A program made the position numbers and the translations under genes. Below the pieces are notes generated by a model, which was not told where the DNA came from, ran no database searches, and worked only from the letters and a program-made list of their open reading frames with translations. 64,000 nt of DNA from Bacillus massiliigorillae (GTDB lineage: Bacteria > Bacillota > Bacilli > Bacillales > DSM-1321), in contig NZ_HG428741.1 in the NCBI RefSeq assembly GCF_000380245.2, positions 1,044,596 through 1,108,595 on the forward strand, in the 5' to 3' direction. Shown piece after piece: positions 59,363 to 64,000 of the stretch (the stretch's first letter is position 1; each line of letters starts with the position of its first letter).

Positions 59363-60097
59363 ATGGCTGTTGAATACAAACGAATTAAACCCAAAAAAAT
59401 AAATGAAGCAATAGCTGATACACTTTATGAAATGATAAAAAGTGGAGAGTTGAAGCCAGGAGATAAACTAGATTCTGTTCAACAATTAGCTGAAAACTTT
59501 CAAGTTGGAAGGTCTGCTGTTCGTGAAGCATTGAGTGCACTAAGGGCTCAAGGGCTTATTGAAATGAAGCAAGGAGAAGGGACATATGTGAAAGTGTTCG
59601 ATGCAAGTAAGCTTGATTTTACTTTTTCTTCTGCTGTTTTAATGAATAAAACAGACGTCGTTCATTTATTGGAGGTTCGGAAAATTATCGAAATTGGTGC
59701 AGTAGGATTAGCTGCAGAAAATCGAACAACTGAAAATATAAAGGAGTTACAAGCAATTTTAGAACGGATGAAAGATTCATGCGGTAATGATGATGAAGAA
59801 GAAAAGAACGATATACTATTTCATTTGATGATTGCAAAAGCTTCACAAAATCCAATGCTGTATAAATTAATGCGAAATGTTTCAAGTATGATGTCTATCC
59901 ATATGAAAGAAACTCGTAGGATTTGGCTTTATTCAGAGGGCATTACTGATATAAACTTGTTTAGTGACCATGCTCGAATTTTACAAGCTATTATTGAGAA
60001 AAATAAAGAAATGGCACAAAAGCTAATGTGGAATCACTTAACAGTGGTTGAGAAAAATTTAGCTGCCTATTATAAAAATCATAAAATAAACCGATGA
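59363..60097 (+). CDS. lutR: GntR/FadR-family regulator of lactate utilisation
   Basis: The ATG at 59363 has AGGGGTG 7 bases before it; the ATG at 59357 overlaps that spacing and is less likely. The 244-residue protein has an N-terminal winged helix (INEAIADTLYEMIKSGELKP, then QVGRSAVREALSALRAQGLI and KQGEGTYV) and a C-terminal FCD helical domain from about 85 (LLEVRKIIEIGAVGLAAENR). Metal- or ligand-binding His residues appear in LFHLMIAKAS and SDHARIL. It precedes lutABC and probably represses that operon until lactate is present. Confidence 0.88.
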   Translation: MAVEYKRIKPKKINEAIADTLYEMIKSGELKPGDKLDSVQQLAENFQVGRSAVREALSALRAQGLIEMKQGEGTYVKVFDASKLDFTFSSAVLMNKTDVVHLLEVRKIIEIGAVGLAAENRTTENIKELQAILERMKDSCGNDDEEEKNDILFHLMIAKASQNPMLYKLMRNVSSMMSIHMKETRRIWLYSEGITDINLFSDHARILQAIIEKNKEMAQKLMWNHLTVVEKNLAAYYKNHKINR

Positions 60098-60174
60098 TTT
60101 AGTTGAAGTTTCTATTTATGAAAGAGATTTATAATTTAAAAACTGATTATTGAGATTATAATGATTATGATTAC

Positions 60175-60206
60175 TATAATTCTTTTATAAGGTCATCTGA
60201 TGACCT
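60175..60206 (+). promoter_or_regulatory. lutABC promoter with LutR-like operator
   Basis: A TATAAT at 60175-60180 is followed by AGGTCATCTGATGACCT (60190-60206), a palindrome with 8-bp arms around a central T. The operator would cover the start of transcription. The GGTC...GACC pattern is typical for FadR-family regulators. Confidence 0.7.
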
Positions 60207-60246
60207 GTTTATTGAATGTTCTTAATTAGTTAGGGGGAAGTAGATG

Positions 60247-60963
60247 ATGAAAGTTACACTCTTTGCTACTTGCTTAGTAGATATGTTTCATACAAATGTA
60301 GGTAAGGCTACAGTTGAGTTATTGGAGCGATTAGGATGCGAAGTAGAATTTCCTGAATCACAAATTTGTTGTGGGCAGCCAGCTTATAATAGCGGCTATG
60401 TAAAGGAATCGAAGGAAGCTATGAAGAAAATGATTGCGACATTTGAAGACGCTACGTATGTTGTAACTCCTTCTGGATCATGCGCAACAATGTTTAAGGA
60501 ATATCCGACAATTTTTAAAGGTGATCGTGTGTGGAAGGAGAGAGCGGAACAGCTTGCTAGCAAAACATATGAATTAACAGAATTTATTGTTAATGTTCTG
60601 AACGTAGTAGATGTAGGAGCGAAGCTAGAGGGAACAGCTACCTATCATACATCCTGTCATATGACTAGACTATTGCATGTGAAAGACGCTCCTTTTAAAC
60701 TATTGGAAAATGTAAAAGGATTACAAGTTATACCATTGCCAAACGCGCATAATTGCTGTGGATTTGGGGGCACCTTTTCTGTGAAGATGGGACAAATCTC
60801 AGAGCAAATGGTTGATGAGAAAGTATCATGTATTGAATCGACAAATGCAGACTACATAATTGGGTCTGACCCTGGTTGTATCATGAATATTGGTGGCCGT
60901 ATTGAAAGAAAAGGTAAACCGATAAAAACTATGCATATTGCAGAGGTACTAAATAGCAGATAA
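60247..60963 (+). CDS. lutA: L-lactate utilisation protein LutA
   Basis: AGGGGGAAGTAG precedes two adjacent ATGs (60244 and 60247); the second gives the usual MKVTLFATCLVDMF start. The 238-residue protein has the two CCG repeats of the GlpC/HdrB type: QICCGQPAYNSGY near residue 40 and HNCCGFGGTFSVKMG near 172, with additional Cys in SGSCATMF and TSCHMTR. These cysteines hold iron-sulfur clusters. With LutB and LutC it oxidises L-lactate to pyruvate. Confidence 0.95.
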   Translation: MKVTLFATCLVDMFHTNVGKATVELLERLGCEVEFPESQICCGQPAYNSGYVKESKEAMKKMIATFEDATYVVTPSGSCATMFKEYPTIFKGDRVWKERAEQLASKTYELTEFIVNVLNVVDVGAKLEGTATYHTSCHMTRLLHVKDAPFKLLENVKGLQVIPLPNAHNCCGFGGTFSVKMGQISEQMVDEKVSCIESTNADYIIGSDPGCIMNIGGRIERKGKPIKTMHIAEVLNSR

Positions 60964-61009
60964 ATAAATTAGTAGTATAAAGAAAAGAGCATATGAGGAG
61001 TTGAAGAAG

Positions 61010-62440
61010 ATGGCGATGAAAACAAGCTCGAAGCAATTTGGTGAGCGAGTAGATAGCGGTTTAAACAATGCCTTTATGAGACAAGCCGTTTCCGGAGCTC
61101 AAGAACGATTACACGAACGTCGTCTTGCTGCTGCAGAGGAATTAGGAAACTGGGAAGAATGGCGATCACATTCAGAAGAAATTCGACAACATGTATTAGA
61201 AAATTTAGATTATTATTTGTACCAATTAAGTGAAAATGTTGTTAAGCGTGGAGGGCATGTATTCTTTGCTGAAACAGCAGAGGAAGCAGCTCAATATATT
61301 AAAGAAGTGGCAAGTGAAAAACAAGCTAAAAAAATCGTGAAATCGAAATCTATGGTTACAGAGGAAATTAATCTAAATAAAGAATTAGAAAGCATTGGCT
61401 GTGAAGTAATTGAAACCGATTTAGGAGAGTATATATTACAAATTGATGATTATGACCCGCCATCTCATATTGTGGCACCTGCTTTACATAAAAATAAAGA
61501 ACAAGTTCGAGAAGTGTTTGCGAAAAAATTAAATTATACAAAATCCTCTGATCCTGCAGAATTAACAGACCATGTTCGAAATATTTTACGGAATGAATTT
61601 TTAACAGCGGATATTGGAATAACAGGTTGTAATTTTGCTATTGCGGAAACTGGATCTGTTAGCTTAGTAACAAATGAAGGTAATGGTAGATTAGTAACGT
61701 CTATTCCTAAAACTCAGATTACAGTCATGGGTATGGAACGCATTGTACCAACTCATGAAGAGTTTGAGGTACTGGTGAATATGCTAACTAGAAGTGCAGT
61801 TGGTCAGAGATTACCAAGCTATGTAACTGCAGTAACAGGTCCCAAATGTGAAGGAGAAGTGGATGGCCCTGAGGAATTTCATCTAGTGGTTGTAGATAAT
61901 GGACGCTCTAATATATTAGGCTCAGAATTTCAATCGGTGCTTCAATGCATTCGCTGTGGTGCATGTGCAAATGTTTGCCCTGTATATCGTCATATTGGGG
62001 GACATTCATACGGATCTATTTATTCGGGTCCAATAGGAGCAGTGCTTTCACCATTACTTGGTGGCTATGATGATTATAAAGAATTGCCATATGCGTCTAC
62101 ATTATGTGCAGCTTGTACAGATGCTTGCCCTGTAAAAATTCCTCTACATGAATTATTACATAAGCATCGACAAGTTATTGTAGAAAGAGAAGGCAAAGCC
62201 CCCATTTCTGAAAAGCTAGCCATGAAGGCATTTGGATTAGGAGCTGCTTCACCAGCACTTTATAAATTAGGGTCGAAAATTGCTCCATCAGCAATGAGTC
62301 CGTTCACAATGGATCATAAAATTTCAAAGGGTCCAGGACCACTCAAAGCTTGGACAGAGATTCGTGAATTTCCAGCTCCTAATAAAGAAAGATTTCGAGA
62401 TTGGTTCAGCAATCGTGACAAGGGAGGAGAACAAGAATGA
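61010..62440 (+). CDS. lutB: L-lactate utilisation iron-sulfur protein LutB
   Basis: The ATG at 61010 follows GAGGAGTTGAAGAAG; a TTG at 61001 overlaps the site. The 476-residue protein has a long N-terminal LUD domain, with GITGCNFAIAETGSVSLVTN near residue 205 and PKTQITVMGMERIVPTHEEF near 233. Two 4Fe-4S motifs lie near 310-375: CIRCGACANVCPVYRHIGGH and CAACTDACPVKIPLHELLHK. It passes electrons from lactate oxidation. lutA ends 46 bases upstream, and its stop overlaps the lutC start. Confidence 0.95.
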   Translation: MAMKTSSKQFGERVDSGLNNAFMRQAVSGAQERLHERRLAAAEELGNWEEWRSHSEEIRQHVLENLDYYLYQLSENVVKRGGHVFFAETAEEAAQYIKEVASEKQAKKIVKSKSMVTEEINLNKELESIGCEVIETDLGEYILQIDDYDPPSHIVAPALHKNKEQVREVFAKKLNYTKSSDPAELTDHVRNILRNEFLTADIGITGCNFAIAETGSVSLVTNEGNGRLVTSIPKTQITVMGMERIVPTHEEFEVLVNMLTRSAVGQRLPSYVTAVTGPKCEGEVDGPEEFHLVVVDNGRSNILGSEFQSVLQCIRCGACANVCPVYRHIGGHSYGSIYSGPIGAVLSPLLGGYDDYKELPYASTLCAACTDACPVKIPLHELLHKHRQVIVEREGKAPISEKLAMKAFGLGAASPALYKLGSKIAPSAMSPFTMDHKISKGPGPLKAWTEIREFPAPNKERFRDWFSNRDKGGEQE

Positions 62441-63156
62441 CTGGAACGATTCAAAACAGGGAGATATTTTTAGAGAAAATTGCGAATCGACTAGGAAGAG
62501 AGCCGAGATTATCGGGTGTAAAGCGTCCAATCTATAAATATCAACCTCAGCTTGAAGTGATGAAAGATGCATCACAAGATGAATTAGTTGTTGTGCTGAA
62601 AGAAATTTGCTCACGTATTCATACTGATTTCTATGCAACATCATTACAGAACTTACCATCTACATTAAAGTCAGTACTTCATTCATTTGGTGGTGGTGCT
62701 ACTATGATTACAAAGGATGAACGATTTGCGCAGTACGGAATTAATAAATTATTGCAACATGACCTTGTTTATGAAGGAAATCCACTATATGAATGGAATC
62801 CTGAAAAGGGTGATGAAAACATCGCTTTAGCTGAAAAAGCAAATATTGGTATAACGTTTAGTGAAATGACGTTAGCAGAGTCAGCAACCGTTGTTTTATT
62901 TGCGAATCCGCAGATGGGGCGTTCGGTTAGTTTGTTACCCAAAACATATATAGCTATTATTCCTAAGAGCACAATTGTTCCAAGAATGACTCAAGCTGCA
63001 CAATATATTAGAGAAATAGTTAAGCTTGGTCAAACAGTACCATCTAGTATAAATTTTATTTCTGGCCCAAGTAATTCTGCTGATATAGAAATGAATCTTG
63101 TAGTTGGTGTCCATGGACCGGTAAAAGCAGCTTATATTGTGGTGGAAGATAAATGA
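62437..63156 (+). CDS. lutC: L-lactate utilisation protein LutC
   Basis: The ATG overlaps the lutB stop (ATGA) and follows GGGAGGAG. The 239-residue protein is a LUD-domain protein without cysteine clusters. Visible are IANRLGREPRLSGVKRPIYK near residue 12, ITFSEMTLAESATVVLFANP near 145, RSVSLLPKTYIAIIPKSTIV near 168 and the closing GVHGPVKAAYIVVEDK. It is the third part of the lactate-oxidising complex. A terminator follows. Confidence 0.94.
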   Translation: MTGTIQNREIFLEKIANRLGREPRLSGVKRPIYKYQPQLEVMKDASQDELVVVLKEICSRIHTDFYATSLQNLPSTLKSVLHSFGGGATMITKDERFAQYGINKLLQHDLVYEGNPLYEWNPEKGDENIALAEKANIGITFSEMTLAESATVVLFANPQMGRSVSLLPKTYIAIIPKSTIVPRMTQAAQYIREIVKLGQTVPSSINFISGPSNSADIEMNLVVGVHGPVKAAYIVVEDK

Positions 63157-63162
63157 ATTTTT

Positions 63163-63200
63163 AACCCATAGAATTGAATTTTTTCCTATGGGTTTTATCT
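63163..63200 (+). terminator. lutABC terminator
   Basis: AACCCATAG and CTATGGGTT form a perfect 9-bp stem followed by TTATCTTT. Confidence 0.8.
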
Positions 63201-63281
63201 TTGTTAAGAAGTAATCGAAGAAGTCGGTTGTATAAAAAGTGTTGAGATAATTAGTGGAAAATAGGAAGAAGGGAGATTTGC

Positions 63282-64000
63282 ATGAGTGAAGCAAGCATAA
63301 AACTAATCGCTTTAGATATTGATGGAACATTACTAAACGAGCAAGGTGAAATTTCTAAGCAAAACTATGATGCTATTAAAGCCGCTGAAGCACTTGGGAT
63401 TACGGTTTTATTAACGACTGGTCGAACGATGAAGCGAAGCCGAGATTATGCGATAGCACTTAAACTCTCATCTTATATGGTAACGGTCAATGGTAGTGAG
63501 ATTTGGGATGAAAATGGTCGTTTACTGGAAAGAACTTTGCTACATAGTGATAAGATGAAAGAATTATTGGATGTAGTTAAGGAATACGCTTTACCATTTA
63601 AAGCGGTTTGTACGGAGCAAATGTGGTTAAATGAACTTCCCACCAGTATTCATGATAGTAGTTGGATGGCACTTCTTATGTTTTTCGAAGATGAGGAGTT
63701 ACGTGCACATATATTAGAGAAACTACAAATGAAAACAGGCATTGAAATTAGTAATTCAAGCCCTAATAATATTGAGATTAATGCAAAAGGAATTAATAAA
63801 GCAAGAGCTATTGAAAAGGTTTGTCAACTCTTGCACATATCAATGGACGAAGTGTTGACGATAGGTGATAGTTTAAATGACTTAGAGATGATTAAATCAG
63901 CAAAAATAGGGGTTGCAATGGGAAATGCACAAGAAGTTGTGAAAGATGCAGCTGATTGGGTGACTGAATCAAATAATAATCATGGTGTGGCAGTAGCGCT
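63282..64000 (+). CDS. Cof-type HAD phosphatase, 3' end outside window
   Basis: AAGAAGGGAGATTTGC precedes the ATG, and the frame stays open to the right edge (about 239 codons so far), so the gene is incomplete here. Motif I is LIALDIDGTLLNEQGE near residue 10 with the nucleophile Asp. LLTTGRTMKRSRDYA near 45 is motif II, the C2-type cap follows (about 85-185), ISMDEVLTIGDSLNDLEMIK near 190 gives motif IV, and GVAMGNAQEVVKDAADWVT is typical of Cof/YkrA sugar-phosphate phosphatases. The substrate is unknown, and only the last few dozen residues are missing. Confidence 0.92.
   Translation, partial: MSEASIKLIALDIDGTLLNEQGEISKQNYDAIKAAEALGITVLLTTGRTMKRSRDYAIALKLSSYMVTVNGSEIWDENGRLLERTLLHSDKMKELLDVVKEYALPFKAVCTEQMWLNELPTSIHDSSWMALLMFFEDEELRAHILEKLQMKTGIEISNSSPNNIEINAKGINKARAIEKVCQLLHISMDEVLTIGDSLNDLEMIKSAKIGVAMGNAQEVVKDAADWVTESNNNHGVAVA

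Overview
The window is low-GC Gram-positive DNA with AGGAGG-type ribosome binding sites and many hairpin-plus-T terminators. The gene set (odhAB, adhE, hemolysin III, SleB-like and LysM/3D wall proteins, Spo0M, YrzI, YdjO, yknWXYZ, nsrR/hmp, lutRABC) and several bcr-type dispersed repeats point to a chromosome of the Bacillus cereus group. No rRNA, tRNA, CRISPR array or replication origin was seen.

Bases 1-9400 are accessory DNA. The left edge holds the C-terminus of a retron-type reverse transcriptase, followed by a GIY-YIG-like protein. Next come two direct copies of a guaA 3'-end core, one inside a 33-codon guaA relic with a terminator behind it. This looks like the end of an island integrated at guaA. 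Beyond lie a serine resolvase frameshifted at its first codons, two identical-architecture repeats that look like recombination sites (3151-3304 and 6056-6191), and between them a minus-strand series of small secreted or membrane genes, three of them preceded by a common AACGGG-type repeat. Several genes here are broken (an ORF without a normal start, a C7 frameshift, a metH-like scrap). A small lipoprotein, TatA and a polysaccharide deacetylase follow.

Bases 9700-34600 are mainly core genome: odhA-odhB; a broken TraX gene; a spore-cortex-hydrolase-like protein; a UPF1-like helicase; an LCP protein; hemolysin III; a sugar-dehydrogenase-like protein; bioY with a candidate BirA box; a DMT transporter; adhE with candidate Rex sites; an NfsA-type reductase; the ABC-F protein YkpA; an aminotransferase; and CvfB.

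Bases 34600-46700 hold a drug-type ABC exporter with visibly higher GC, a tiny-ORF locus with YrzI, an MMPL exporter, a HAD phosphatase, YdjO, a LysM-3D protein, a PAS-PAS histidine kinase with an MHYT-like sensor, a short Spo0M, and an MFS gene split by one frameshift.

Bases 46700-64000 hold aceA with a long leader, YhfH and YueI proteins, the overlapping yknWXYZ operon, ppaC, a HesB-like protein, a Gly/Tyr-rich repeat protein, ilvE with a CodY-like box, divergent nsrR/hmp with two matching NsrR-like boxes, and lutR plus lutABC with a palindromic operator at the likely start of transcription. A Cof-type HAD hydrolase runs off the right edge. Together, odhAB, aceA, adhE, hmp and lutABC cover carbon and redox metabolism across oxygen and nitric-oxide changes.
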